Origin: Dermatophagoides farinae
Taxonomy: Eukaryota; Arthropoda; Arachnida; Sarcoptiformes; Pyroglyphidae
Length of the DNA stretch: 64,000 nt
Direction: 5' to 3'
Assembly (NCBI RefSeq): GCF_024713945.1
Contig: NC_134679.1
Coordinates: 5,089,001-5,153,000 of the forward strand
In this document: piece after piece, positions 14,043 through 26,747 of the stretch
Position numbering within the stretch: position 1 is the stretch's first letter
Layout of the letters: each line of letters starts with the position of its first letter
Made by a program: the position numbers and the translations under genes
The notes under the pieces: generated by a model
Told to the model about the DNA's origin: nothing
Databases searched by the model: none
The model's input: only the letters and a program-made list of their open reading frames with translations

Positions 14043-17000
14043 ATGAAACGGCAGAATATCCGTACATTATCGCTCATTATATGCACATTTACTTATCTTC
14101 TTATTGGTGCGGCCATATTTGATGCATTTGAATCGGAAAACGAAGATAAACAACGTGTTGCATTGCAAACGTTCGAAAATATGCTCAAACGTAAATACAA
14201 TATGAGTGATGAAGATTTTCGTATATTGACCACTGTAGTCATTAAAAGTGTGCCTCATAAAGCTGGTATACAATGGAAATTTTCTGGTGCTTTCTATTTT
14301 GCCACTACTGTTCTTACTACAATCGGTAAGTGATCGATCCCATTATTATTGAAATTTTTTTTTCTCTTCACCAACTATTGCCTAAATGAATTGATTTGTT
14401 CGCTTTTATCAATTTGTTTTGGCCATTTTTTTTCGGGGGGGTGGTGGTGTTACATTTACAATGATGTTCGATACGACACTGAACACATTTCGTAAGGTGA
14501 ATATAGCTAAACTAAGCATAGAGGGATATTATTAGAAAAAACCGTATTTATGATTGGTTTGAATTATTTCTAGTCAATATTGGTCAATGTGATTATCATA
14601 AAAGGCAAATCAACTGACAGACACACATACACATGGATTTAATGCAGTGAAGCTAATGTAAAGGAATAGCTCCTGAAATGTTTGCTACACTACAAAAATT
14701 GTGTTTATATTCATGTCAATTATGAATCAACATTTTTTGACACACGCACACACACACATAGAGAGAATAATACCACGAAATAAATTATATGGATTAACAG
14801 AATATGAATATTCGAGTTTTTTTGTATAGAAATCAGTAAATCAGTATTTTCATATTAATAATATAATAATAATCATCCATATGCAAACATAAGTGGCAAT
14901 GATATTTCTTCTTCTTCTTCTTCTCCTTTTTTTGACTAATTTTTTAAAATTATTATTACTATTCAAGACATCCATAGAATCAAACATCCAAACTATTTAT
15001 ATGTGTGTGTTTGTTTGTTTGTTTGTTTGTTTGTGCATGAAACGTGATTGTTTTCCATATAGTGATTATTTAAGGAAAAAAAATGGCCATGTTAAATCTG
15101 TGATACCATGTTTTTTTTTTTTTTGATGTGTCCACAATATAGTATGCATAGTTTGATATATATTCGAGTTTTTTTGTTTTATTTCACTGAAATTGTTCAA
15201 TGAAATCTATAGTATGATGATTGTTGATTATGGGTGCTACACTAGACGATGATGATGATGATGATCAAGTGAAATAATTGCACAATATGTGTGTGTGTGT
15301 GTATGAATGTAGTTTCGGAATTCATTATTATTAATGTCCACTCATGTACATTATAAATGTCTCCACACACACACACACACACACATACATACATACCAGT
15401 CACATTTCATCCATTATTCTTCTTTTTTTTTCTTTCACTTTATGTAATATTTTTGGACCTGTTTTTTTTTCTCTTCCTCATCATAACATTCACCATCTGA
15501 ATATGAATTACCGATAACGACCAAGCACACACACACACACACACATAGAGAGAGAGAGAAAGATATATGGTTGTGGTTTCATGGTTTTTCATAATGAATA
15601 ATTAATTGATTCATCCAACGCCACCATTGCCCGTTAACTGTACCAGAATACTAAAAGTTAAAAAAAAAAAATAAAATAAAATAAAATAACCATCAATGAT
15701 ATAAAAAGTGAAGTGAAGCAAATTTTTTTTTCATTTCTTTTGGTCATATTATCCAAGTGTGTGTGTGTGTTGTTGACACGCAATCATTGACATTAAATGT
15801 AATTTGCCTACGTGTCTAGCTGATTTTTTTTTCTTTTGAAAAAGGCCAGTGTAATTTTATTCTAGATTTTTGCTCTAATATTATGTGTGTGTGTGTGTGT
15901 GTGTGTGTGCATGTTCATTTTTTTTTCATTCGAAAATCCAAGATTATTTTTTTTCCAAATATATATTACAAATCTAAATCATCTTTCTCTTCCTCTTTCC
16001 ACACATACACACACCAGAAAAAACAATTTTACTTCAGATGATTTGTTGATTATTATTATTTTCCATTTCAATTCTATTTTCATTCATTCATCATCATGTT
16101 GAAGAATGATTTGAACGAAATAACCGCCTTTCAAAAATTTATTTCAGCAGCCATTGACATAGTTCAATCCGTGTTTGATAATAATGGTGTGATTTGATTG
16201 TCATGATAATGGTGTTGATGATGGTGGTCATCATTATCATTATTATTATTATCATTATTCTCACTATGTCCAGGTCAATGAACCGAATGAGAATTCATTC
16301 TTTTTTTTTGGGTATGTATTTGGCTTCGAAATAGTAATAATAATAATAATAATTGTAAATCCACTATAAATGTGATAATCGAAAGAAAAATAAACATAGA
16401 AAAGTTTACCGGTGAAAATTTGTTGAAATTATTAGTTTGAAATTCGATTTAAAAACGTATGAAAAATATGAATTTTTATTATTGAAAGATGATTCATTTT
16501 GAAATGGAAACAAATTCATCAAAGAGAGAATAAAAAAATGAAATTTTTCCTATTGAATTTAGGTTATTATTAGGATGATGATGATGACGTTCTATAATGT
16601 AATTATGATTAAATTATTATCAAAATGATTTATTACCATTAATCGTATTCATAAAAAAAGTATATGTCCCGGTTTAATAATAGTTCATATCATATCAAAT
16701 ATATTTGAATAAATATTTCTTGACACCATCTCGTTCATATTTCCAAGTTACAATATGAAGGATTTGAAAAGCTAAGCTAAGATGATAATTTATGGTTTGA
16801 AACTTTTGGCCATCAAATTTGGCCATATGTCTATTCATGTTGTTTTATATGGTTCAAATAGAGTAGACACACACACACACACACACACACGAATTTGTAG
16901 ATTTATTACGCATAATTGTGATAAGATTTTCTTCTGTTTTTAATTCTATTGATTTTCATTAGCATTTAATGTATGTGTTTTTTTTTTTAATTTCATTCAC

Positions 17001-20000
17001 ATTCATTCAACCATAATCAAACCGGATAAGAAATGACATTTAAAATGATTGTAAATTTTTTTCGTATTTTTTTTTTCTTTTTGCTAACACCGTCAATGTG
17101 GTCATTATTATTATCATTACATCATTGATGTTTTACTGAATTAAGCAAACTTTGAATGTGAAACAACAAAAAACAAAAAAAAATGAATTATTATGATTGA
17201 CAATCTCATGTGGAAAAAAATCAATAAATAACGAATGATTTTTGTTTTGTTTTGTTTTTTTGGATGCAAAACTTTTTTTTCTTTCTTTTTTATTTATTAC
17301 TAATGAATTTTTTGTTTCTTTCTCTCTTTCTCATCATTACAATTTCCCATTCCATCGATCTTCAACAGGATATGGACATTCAACGCCAGCAACGTAAGTA
17401 GCAAAAAAAAAAAAAATGAAAATAAAAGCAAAGAAAAAATAAAATCTATCAAATGGTATCCAATGGTATTCATTTCGATTCCATTTTATCTTATCTGAAT
17501 GATAAAATGAAAAACAAAAAAAAACAATTGTTTTTGTCTGCCCAACAGAAATGAAAAGAGAAAATTTTTCGTTCAAACCTTATCGTGTTTGAACGGCGAT
17601 TCATTCTCTCTCTCTCTCTCCTACCGTCGAATGTCCGGCTAGCATTGCAGCCGCATCACAATGTCATTCTGTTTTTGAATTTAGATTTTTTTTTCTCTTT
17701 AGTTTAGTTTATTCATTATATTCTCTTTTTTTTTGTTCCAATGGCCACTAATTATATTTTCAACATTATCATTATAATGACATTCATTTCTCGTTGACAT
17801 TTTTTTTTTACCATTCATTCATTAAAAGTGAATTGATAATATGAATTTTGAATCAAATATCATTTAAAGAGCGAATGAATTATCGATCTAAAAAAAAGAA
17901 GAAGAAGAAGAAAAAAAGATTCGCACCAAACACACATACACACATACAAACTGTCAATTACTACACACATATTTACAACACCATTCGACTGACTGACTAA
18001 CTAGATTGACATCGAGTGGGTGTATCGAAACATTATTGTTGTCGTATGTGCTCATCATCATCATCATCATCATAAATTAGATTACTAACGAATGCTGTTG
18101 ATATTCGATTATAATGAATGAGATGCTGACATGATGATGGTGATGATGGTGATGATGGTGATATACACAATATATCATTGATTCTATACCCATATAAAAA
18201 AAATACATAGATAACTGTATCGAGTAGCAAATGTGCATGTATTTCCGATTGAATTTCTTTCTCTCTCTCTTTATTTTTTTTTCTTTGCTATCTTATTGCT
18301 ATGATGAAGAGAAGAGTGAAAAAAAGAGAATATTTTCATCTTTCAATATCAAAAAAATTTTTTTTTTCATTTTTTTTATGGTCCCCATAAACATTCACAT
18401 ACAAACATTGACGTGATAATATGATTTTACTGTCAACCAAATAATAATAAACTAAGTGGATACCTTTTTTTTCAATTTTTTTTCCTGGTGGTTGGGGGGG
18501 AGGGGACGATGAGGCAATATGATGATGATTCTCTACTTTTTATTTTTTTTTCTATATATTCTACTGTGGCAACAATAATAACAAGAACAACAACAATAAA
18601 AGTATTGAAAGCAGGTATCCATTTTCCTGTTTCACAACGAAAAAAAAAATAAAAAATAAAAAAAAAATATCAGAAGCTCTTTCTCTTTCCGAATATTTAT
18701 ATATCATCCGATACGATAAAATAGCAATGATTATAATATTTTCCGTTTTCTCTCTCTCTCTCTCTCTCTCACTCTTTCTTTCTTTCATTATATATGGGTA
18801 AGCTTGAATAATGCGATTCAAGTCAATAGACTACATGATGAGGTTGATGATGATGATGATGATGATGGTCGTGAATTTAATATATATATGTGATCATTAT
18901 TATCCTATCGAATTCAAAAATAGGAAAAAATAAATGCACAACACACACAACAACAAGAAGAAATTGAAATATATTCAATTTTTTTCAAAATAAAAAAGAA
19001 TTTATTATTGTTTTCAGTCATTTTCGCCTGTGTATGTGAATGTGTGTGTGTGTGTGTGTGTGTAATGTATAATGATCATCATAAACAACAGATACGAAAA
19101 CAAAACAGAACAACTAACCATCGCTATCAGGAATATACCATTCCTGTTTATCACAGAGAATTAAAAGACTATAATAGTCAAAAGTTTTTTTCTCTTTTTT
19201 TTGTTTTTGTTTTGTTTTTTTCTCATAAAGATTGTATGAAAAATACATTCATATTATTTGATTTGTTCAATAGAATAGTGTTGTGAATTTAAAAAAAAAA
19301 AAAATTTTCATCAATCACACTAGAATCGAACTGTGTGTGTACAGTGTTTTTTTTATGACATTTTTTTTTCGTGAACTTGGCTAGATTCAGTTGATTTGAT
19401 GATATATTCATATATGACAAATGACTGTGGAAATGGTTTAGTTGAAAAGTACAATGAAAAAAAAATATTCTTGTGATTTGTGATAGAATTAGTTTTTGGA
19501 AAAAAAAATGTCAAAGAATTTGTCATTGAATGACAATCTAATCTATGTGTGTGTGTGTGTGTTCATGTGTGTGGTCGTCGTATATTTTGATTCCTTACTT
19601 TGTAGATTTTCATCACTTTAAAGATGATAATTCTGAACTTGTCACTTATCATCATTTTAAAAATTTGTTGACTTGTTGTTGATGAATCATTTGATCCAAT
19701 ACTTTTGACGGTGATGATGGCCGTGTCTGATCTGCTTGACTGACAATGATTCATTTGCACACAAAAACATACACACATTCATAGAATGTGAGACCACAAT
19801 TTTGAATTCTATAGAAAAAAAAACAATATACACAGCCAAACATATATATACACAATATATAATTGAAAATTGATTCAATTCCAGTTATTCTGGTTCATCG
19901 ATTGTCAAAACAAATTCTATATTTTACTTCACCTTTCTGACAATAATTGTCTGGTTGGTAGAGAGAGAGAGAGAAAAAAAAATTTGAATCATTTTACACA

Positions 20001-20749
20001 AAACACATTTGAACGTCGTTCAATGTTGATGATGATGAGAGAAAAAAAATCCATTAAAAAGTTGGGTGGCAAAAAAATGAATGAATGAATTTACTGCCAC
20101 TGTTCTTTTTATCAGTAATCAACAATTACAGTTTCGTTTACTTTGAAAAATTAAATAAATGTGTCTGTGTATGTGTGTGTTTTGGCCAACATTTCACATC
20201 AAACAAATTGATTGATTGACAATCTATCCCGGGCAACAACAACAACAACAAAAAAATATGCCTTTATATTATATGATCAAGTTGGTGCTTTTTTTTATTT
20301 CTAAAGCCCATCATTAGTAATATATCGATTATTATCATTATTATTATTGAAGTACCGACATCAAATATGTGAAAATTTAGAGAATTTGGATTGATCAAGA
20401 CAATGACGACAACGACAACGACAACAACAACGATGATCATCATCATTTTAGATTCAATACGAACATAATGAAATAATATATATAATCATTTCATTAAATT
20501 TAAAATAAAAAATTTTAAACATTTAGCTAAATTCATTGTTATAAATAATGATGGCCAGAAAATTGAGGGAAAGTGAAAAAGTTTAAATCTTTTCCATCAA
20601 AATGGATAACTTTTTTTTCTCTTCGAATCGTTTACAATCGTTTATTGAAAATGAAAAAAAAGAATTAATGATGATGATGGCAGAATTTTGTTCTCAAATA
20701 GCTAAAGATTGCCTATTGTTTTGCTATTGTTATATAATACTGTCATCAA

Positions 20750-20787
<38 letters not shown>

Positions 20788-23700
20788 TGCATGTTCCATA
20801 ACCAATAGCCAAATCGACATAAATCGATGAGCATCATTGATCATAATGATGAGAAAATACAAACTTTTTGCAAAATAAAATCCATTGAAACACCACCACC
20901 AACAACAACAACAATCCATACGCGACACAATCGACCAATCAAATATATGGATGACATAAAAATAAATGAATAAATTGATGTGCTACAATAATAAGAAAAA
21001 AAAACTTTTCAGATATTTTTCCAAGTTTCATGAATATATATGTCTCTGGTATGTGCAATAATGTACCATGTACCTTTAATGACAATTTCAAGCAGCCATT
21101 CTCATCAAATAGTACAAAATCATAGGATTTAGTTTTTGTTTTTGTCTATGGCACGTATTATTTATTTTTGTAGTAAATCGATCTCTTTCCAAAACTGTTA
21201 TTTGTTGTACAAATATTGCGTGTGTGTGTTTCGGTATTAAGATTGTATCTGTCAACATCACCAAAATATTCTATATGAGAATATTGGTTTGTGAATTTGA
21301 TGAAAAACAATTGTTGTTGCCGATTGGTTTGTGAAACACTGATCAATGGATTGTTCCGACATTTGTTTAGGAAAAAAAAATATATGGTAGCCGTATGAGC
21401 CACCATCATCAACAAACGACCAATCAACCGGCATTTGACAATGACGTCGATTCATCATCACCACATCAAAATATCTGAAATGGGCGATGAATGTCGAATG
21501 TTGCACATTTTTTTTTTTACATTTTCTCCCGAATGTTCCATTTTTTCTCTCTCACTCTATCTCTCTCTTTCCATTTTGTCTGTTTGCGTGGATAAATAAA
21601 GAGTAAAAATGAAAAAAAAATGATTTCGATTTCGAATATAGGCAAAAAAAAAAGAAAAAAAATATTTGAAAAGAGTGGTAATAATGCAATCGAAGCAATA
21701 TACAAAACAAAACAAAACAAAAAAATGTCATATATGATCTCCGACAAAAAAAAAAAAAAATGAAAAGCTCAAATAATAATAATAATAAAACAATGGGACA
21801 ACACAACAAGAATCATTTTGTTTGCCAAATAATTGAAAAAGTATATTCATGACTTTCATTGCTGATTCTCTCTCCATCATCTCTCTCTCTCTCTCACTCT
21901 TTTTTGTTGTTAAGCTCTCTTGTTTATATCCGGTATTGGAAATGAAGAATGAGAGTGAAAAAAAAACAAAAAACAAAAAAAAAAATTTTCCAAACAAAAA
22001 AACTAATATAAAATTTCACATTGCATAATGTTATGACAAATAGCAAATTTCGAAAATTCCTCACTACAAAAAAAACTCACCATCATCATTGACAATAACC
22101 AAATGAAAGTAGGGAAAAAAAAGAAACAAAATTGTCACAATACAAGGCTATAGATTTTTATTATTACTATTCTGTTCTATTCTGTTGTTTGCATTTTCAT
22201 TTTCATAAAATGAAGATTCTCTAAATATTTTCAAATCAAACATTAAAAAAAAAAAATACAGAACATTGAAACGACCAATCCATTCACTTGACACTACCAT
22301 CATCATCATCATCATCATCATTATTTGCTTGTTTTGGCCCATTGTTATTTTTTTTGCCGTTCATTTTTTCATTCCATAAAAAAAGACACAGAGAGAAGAA
22401 TATTCTGTGTTTACAAAATAGCGACAGATTTGTTTCTTTTTTTTCTTCTATCCGTCTGTGACTGACAATTAAATCTATCTGTAGCCAGTACTCGACCATT
22501 GTGTGTCGAACACTTTTTTGGTCCCTGTTTTTATATATAAACTATAAAATTATTATCATACACTAGTTGGAATTTAGATCAAATTCGATCCATAATAACA
22601 ACAATCACGACAGATGTTTTGAATCAAAAAATAAAAAGAAAAGTCAAACCAATAATAAATGGCTTTCTATTCTATGGATATCTTTAATTGATTGTTTTGA
22701 TCAAACTAACACTACAACAACAACCAAAACATTGATTTTTTAAGCAATTGTACAACCTGTAAGACTTTTTACTGTCAATATAAAACATGCAAAAAAAAAT
22801 AAAAAAAATTCTTCATATCCTAACCGTTGATAAATTCTACCTGAAAAAAAAGCTTTACAGACTATAGAAAGGCTCATGAAATAGACAAAAAAAAATTGAT
22901 TATTTTGATGCTATGGGCTGTATTATTAAATATTACGATATATAACCAGAGAGATAATATTCATCTTCTCTTTCTTTTACTGTAAACCGGTTTACATTTT
23001 TTTTTCTTTTTCGTTAGTTGTAGTGATAAAGAAGAAAAAAATCGGATTCTCGCACGCACACATATATCGACATGCATATAATTCAAATTCTTTGATCGGG
23101 TCCCGGAATCCCTAACAAAATATAATAACAAAACGAGAAAAAAAAATCGAAAACAAAAAACGAGAAAAAAAATACAAGAACGTAATACGTGTATTGAATC
23201 ACGAAATATAACCATTTCGACAGCGCTGAACAACAAGAATCGAACCAAAAGAGAAAAAAAATCGAGAAAAAACTAACAACAACAAAAACACTATCGACAT
23301 CGAAACCGATAAAGACACACACACACACATACACACTCACTTTGTCATTCTTTCTAGGCTTCTATTTTTTTTTTCATTTCTCTATCCGATTCTTTGCTCG
23401 TTTAGTTTTTGGTTGTTGTTGTTGTTGTCGATATGACGATTATATTCTTTCCATCCATTTATATAGATAGATAGATAGATAGATCAAGTATTCATTTGTT
23501 GTTTATATCATCATCATAAAACATACTATAAAGCCACGCCAAAAAAAAATGTATATCACATACATCGACCAACAACAAATGATGATGATGATGATGATGG
23601 TGATGACGACAAAAAAAACGACAACAAAAATCCATCGCGCCCATACGCCTGACTGAACTTAACACATTCAAAATAATAATAATAATAATAATAAAAATAG

Positions 23701-26085
23701 AAAAAAAACCTGAGACCCAAATAACTCTCTCACACTTTTCTCCATTGTTTGTGTTTATGTCTTGTTGTTGTTGTTGTTGTTATTTTTTTTTTTATTATTG
23801 TCTTAGAGAGGAAAAATGTTTCATTCGTTTTTTTTTCGTTTTTTTTTCTCAAATGTTGTTTATATTTGCTGAAAACACCAAGGCGACACGGTTCCTTGCT
23901 TTCAATTCTTTCCAAATGTTTTGTTTGTGTGTGTGTGTGTGTGTGTTGATTGGATTTAAAAATATTGCTGTTGATTGGATTGTTTTAGTTGCCATCTTTT
24001 TGTGATCATTTTCTGTTGTTGAAGCCTAACTTTATGAATCAAAGTGTAATGTGCATTCATCTTATCGTATGATCTTATAAAGCTACAAATTCTAATCAGA
24101 TTTTGTCATTTATTTTTCACAATTGTAGGCCTGGTGGCAAAACATTCTGTATGGTATATGCATTGGCTGGTATTCCATTAGGATTGGTCATGTTCCAAAG
24201 TATCGGTGAACGTTTAAATACATTCGTCGAGAAAGGATTAAAACAATGTAAAAAATGTTTTCGTTGCAAAAATCAAGAGGTCAGTGTTATTAAAGGTCAT
24301 TGTTTTTTTTTTTGGTTAAATTAATGAATTTTAATGTTTGTTTCTGAATCGAACCAGGTATCTGAATCGAACCTGATATTGTTTGTCATGTTATTGTCGA
24401 CAATTGTGATGACAACGGGTGCGGCCATGTTTTCTACATTCGAACAATGGAACTATTTTGATGCCTTTTATTATTGTTTTATAACGCTCACAACTATCGG
24501 TTTTGGTGATTATGTTGCCTTGCAAAAAGATCGTGCCCTACAACAGCGACCTGAATATGTTGCATTTTCCTTGGTGTTCATCTTGTTTGGCCTATCAGTG
24601 GTATCTGCTGCTATCAATCTTCTTGTGTTACGATTCCTTACGCTCAACACTGAAGATGAAAGACGTGATGAAGCTGAAGCCGCCACTGCCGCACAGAGTG
24701 CCGTACGCCTTGAAGGCGATGTCATTACAGCAAATGGTTCGATTCTTGGCTCGGAGGAACAGCTACAAAAACGTGATGGCGAAAAATATACTGGTGCCGG
24801 TTTGAATGATGAGAATATATCCGTTTGTTCATGTACCTGTTATGGTAATTCATCGACACGTTATTGGAATGCTAGCACTCCTCGTTCCTATCTTGATGAT
24901 AATAATCCAGCCAGACCTTTAAAAACTCCAGCATCATCACCTCGAGTTCGTATGGTTCGTTACTATTATAATGGTGATTCATTACTCGGCATGGATATCA
25001 AAGCATTGGGCGATAATTATGATGGCTATGAAAAAATGGGTAAAAAACGACGTAAAGAACGGCTGAAAAGTGATCTATTTGGTTCAGCTTCTGGTATCAG
25101 TGGACAAAGCCATCATCGATCATTGTTGTCTCGATTAACTAACAAGTTTGGCCATCATCATCATCAGCCGTCGTCGTCAAATGATCGCCCTAGCCGGCGA
25201 TCCATATCTTTTGCTGCCTCATCCACAACATCTAATCGCCGATCGACTGATCATTCTACTATGCAACAAGGATCATTGATTCGTAAGCGAAACAATAACG
25301 GCACTACGACTGAGAAATGGAAATCGACTCCTTCAACTACCAATCATGACAATAGAGAATTATACAGTATGAAAGATTTCAGCAGTACGGTTATGCAACG
25401 ACCAACTACCAGTCACTCAAGTGCCCAACGACATCAATCTCCTAGCACCAGGCATTTTCTAGAGATACAGACAACTACACACCATCATTGTTATGAAGAT
25501 GATGATTGTTATCATGATGATGAACACCCACATCATCATGACCATGATCATTTCATAAGAGAATCATCATCTTCATCACCACCTCCTCTACTTATGTCAC
25601 CTCATGATTATTGCACATCGATTGGTCATGGAATCGTTGCTTGTAGCAGTAGTGGTCTATTGACCACGACGACAACAACGATAGCAACCGGAACCATGAC
25701 AGCATCCACAACGATAACCAATATTTCACCAGTGCCTCCACATGCCCAACAACCACCTCCTTCTACACTTTTTCTTCCATCAACATCACATCACCAATTA
25801 CAACAACCGAATCTACTTTCTCATCAATCGAATTTTTCTTCGGCCCATTCATCATCTTCATCGATATCGACATTCGGCCAACAACAACAACAACAGCAAC
25901 AAAATTGTGGTGGCCTACCATTGGTTGCACATCCAATTCGTGATAGACCTATACGCCATTCTCATCATGATGATAATGATTGTACCATTATCACCAATAA
26001 CACTTTGATTGACACTAACAATAATAATCATCACAACTATGATGAACAAGATGAGGACGATCCAACAAAACGAGCATCAATTTGA
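14043..26085 (+). CDS. Two-pore-domain (K2P) potassium channel, TASK type
   Basis: Background K+ leak channel of the plasma membrane. Exons: 14043-14325, 17369-17393, 24129-24279, 24358-26085; phases agree at all junctions, giving 728 residues. The start [12 protein letters not shown] closely resembles TASK-1/TASK-3 starts. TM1 is about residues 8-28. An N-glycosylation motif (YNMS) lies in the cap. The first filter, TTIGYGH at about 92-98, carries the pH-sensing histidine at residue 98 as in mammalian TASK-1. TM2 is followed by the TASK-like [16 protein letters not shown]. The second filter, [12 protein letters not shown], precedes TM4, which ends near residue 245. The remaining roughly 480 residues form a cytosolic tail rich in Ser, His, Thr, Gln and Asn, far longer than in most TASK channels. 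The filter exon is only 25 bases and its flanking introns are 3.0 and 6.7 kb; the last intron is 78 bases. Family assignment is secure, but the orthologue within the TASK group is not resolved. Confidence 0.95.
14326..17368 (+). other. Intron 1 of the K2P channel gene (3,043 bases)
   Basis: Begins GTAAGT and ends TTCAACAG. It holds microsatellites (CA, TG, GAT) and poly-T runs and no coding exon I can support. Its length is unusual beside the 56-160 base introns of most other genes in the window. Confidence 0.85.
16866..16890. repeat. (CA)n microsatellite in K2P intron 1
   Basis: Perfect CA tract of about 25 bases, after the 5' part of the intron. Confidence 0.85.
17369..17393 (+). other. 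25-base microexon encoding the first K+ selectivity filter
   Basis: The acceptor TTCAACAG precedes and the donor GTAAGTA follows. With one base from exon 1 and one from exon 3 it encodes exactly GYGHSTPAT, which is required to complete the P1 filter begun by TTVLTTIG in exon 1 and continued by PGGKTFCM in exon 3. The phases (1 in, 2 out) fit only this reading. Skipping the exon would remove the filter and also shift the frame. Confidence 0.93.
20752..20780. repeat. (TG)n microsatellite in K2P intron 2
   Basis: Perfect TG tract of about 29 bases. Confidence 0.9.
23464..23484. repeat. (TAGA)n tetranucleotide microsatellite
   Basis: About five tandem TAGA units in K2P intron 2. Confidence 0.85.
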
Positions 26086-26675
26086 TTATAACAATAACGA
26101 TATAAGAAATGATCCCTATCTAATGATGATTGATGGATATGAATAGCCGTCCGGATTTGGCAGAATTCCATGTTTTGATATCGGTTTAAGCCATATATGC
26201 TTCTAATGAATCGAATAATGTTTCATTAATGGAAATCACAGTAAAGAATAATCAAAACTTGTGGCTATATAAATGAAGTGATGACATATCCAAAAACCGA
26301 ATCGGAAGTAGATATTAATCTCTTCACAATGGTTTTTTTTTGCACAATGATATATAATGAATATATGAGAATGACATTCGAACAAATACAGAACTATATG
26401 ATATTGAAGCTGCTGTATTATACATTCTTTATAGACAAAAAAAAAAATCATCACGATTACGGCCATACTATAGTCAACCGATCAAAATGTATCGATCATG
26501 TATGTATGGACGACAGGTGTTTTGTTTCTTTGATAATTTTTTTTTCTATTCATAATTTTTTTTTTGTTTCATCATTGTTATTGATGCTGGTTGTTTTTTT
26601 TTGTTAATCTGTTATTCTGTTTTTCAAAAAATCAAATTGTTGGCTATCTTATTTAATATGTAAGAAACAAACACA

Positions 26676-26689
26676 AATAAATAAATAAA
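26676..26689 (+). terminator. Polyadenylation signals of the K2P gene
   Basis: Three overlapping AATAAA hexamers about 590 bases after the stop codon, followed by AT-rich sequence and a TG tract (26716-26744) that could serve as the downstream GU-rich element. Confidence 0.5.
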
Positions 26690-26711
26690 GTTTAGAAACC
26701 ATCATGTTTTT

Positions 26712-26715
<4 letters not shown>

Positions 26716-26744
<29 letters not shown>
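26716..26744. repeat. (GT)n microsatellite
   Basis: Perfect GT tract of about 29 bases, 27 bases beyond the poly(A) signals. Confidence 0.9.

Positions 26745-26747
<3 letters not shown>

Larger units (their letters stand above)
17394..24128 (+). other. Intron 2 of the K2P channel gene (6,735 bases)
   Basis: Starts GTAAGTAG and ends ACAATTGTAG. Dense in simple repeats, including TG tracts, GAT tracts, a TAGA tetranucleotide tract and AAT repeats. No exon or gene is supported within it on either strand; open frames are repeat translations. Confidence 0.85.

Noticed and set aside
13769-14122. ORFs on both strands overlapping the K2P start (105 and 82 codons)
   Set aside because: Overlap the promoter and first exon in other frames and resemble nothing; the MKRQ frame at 14043 is clearly the coding one.
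4000-24000. CRISPR-like or satellite arrays among the many short tandem repeats
   Set aside because: All are simple microsatellites without spaced unique sequence, in a eukaryotic genome.
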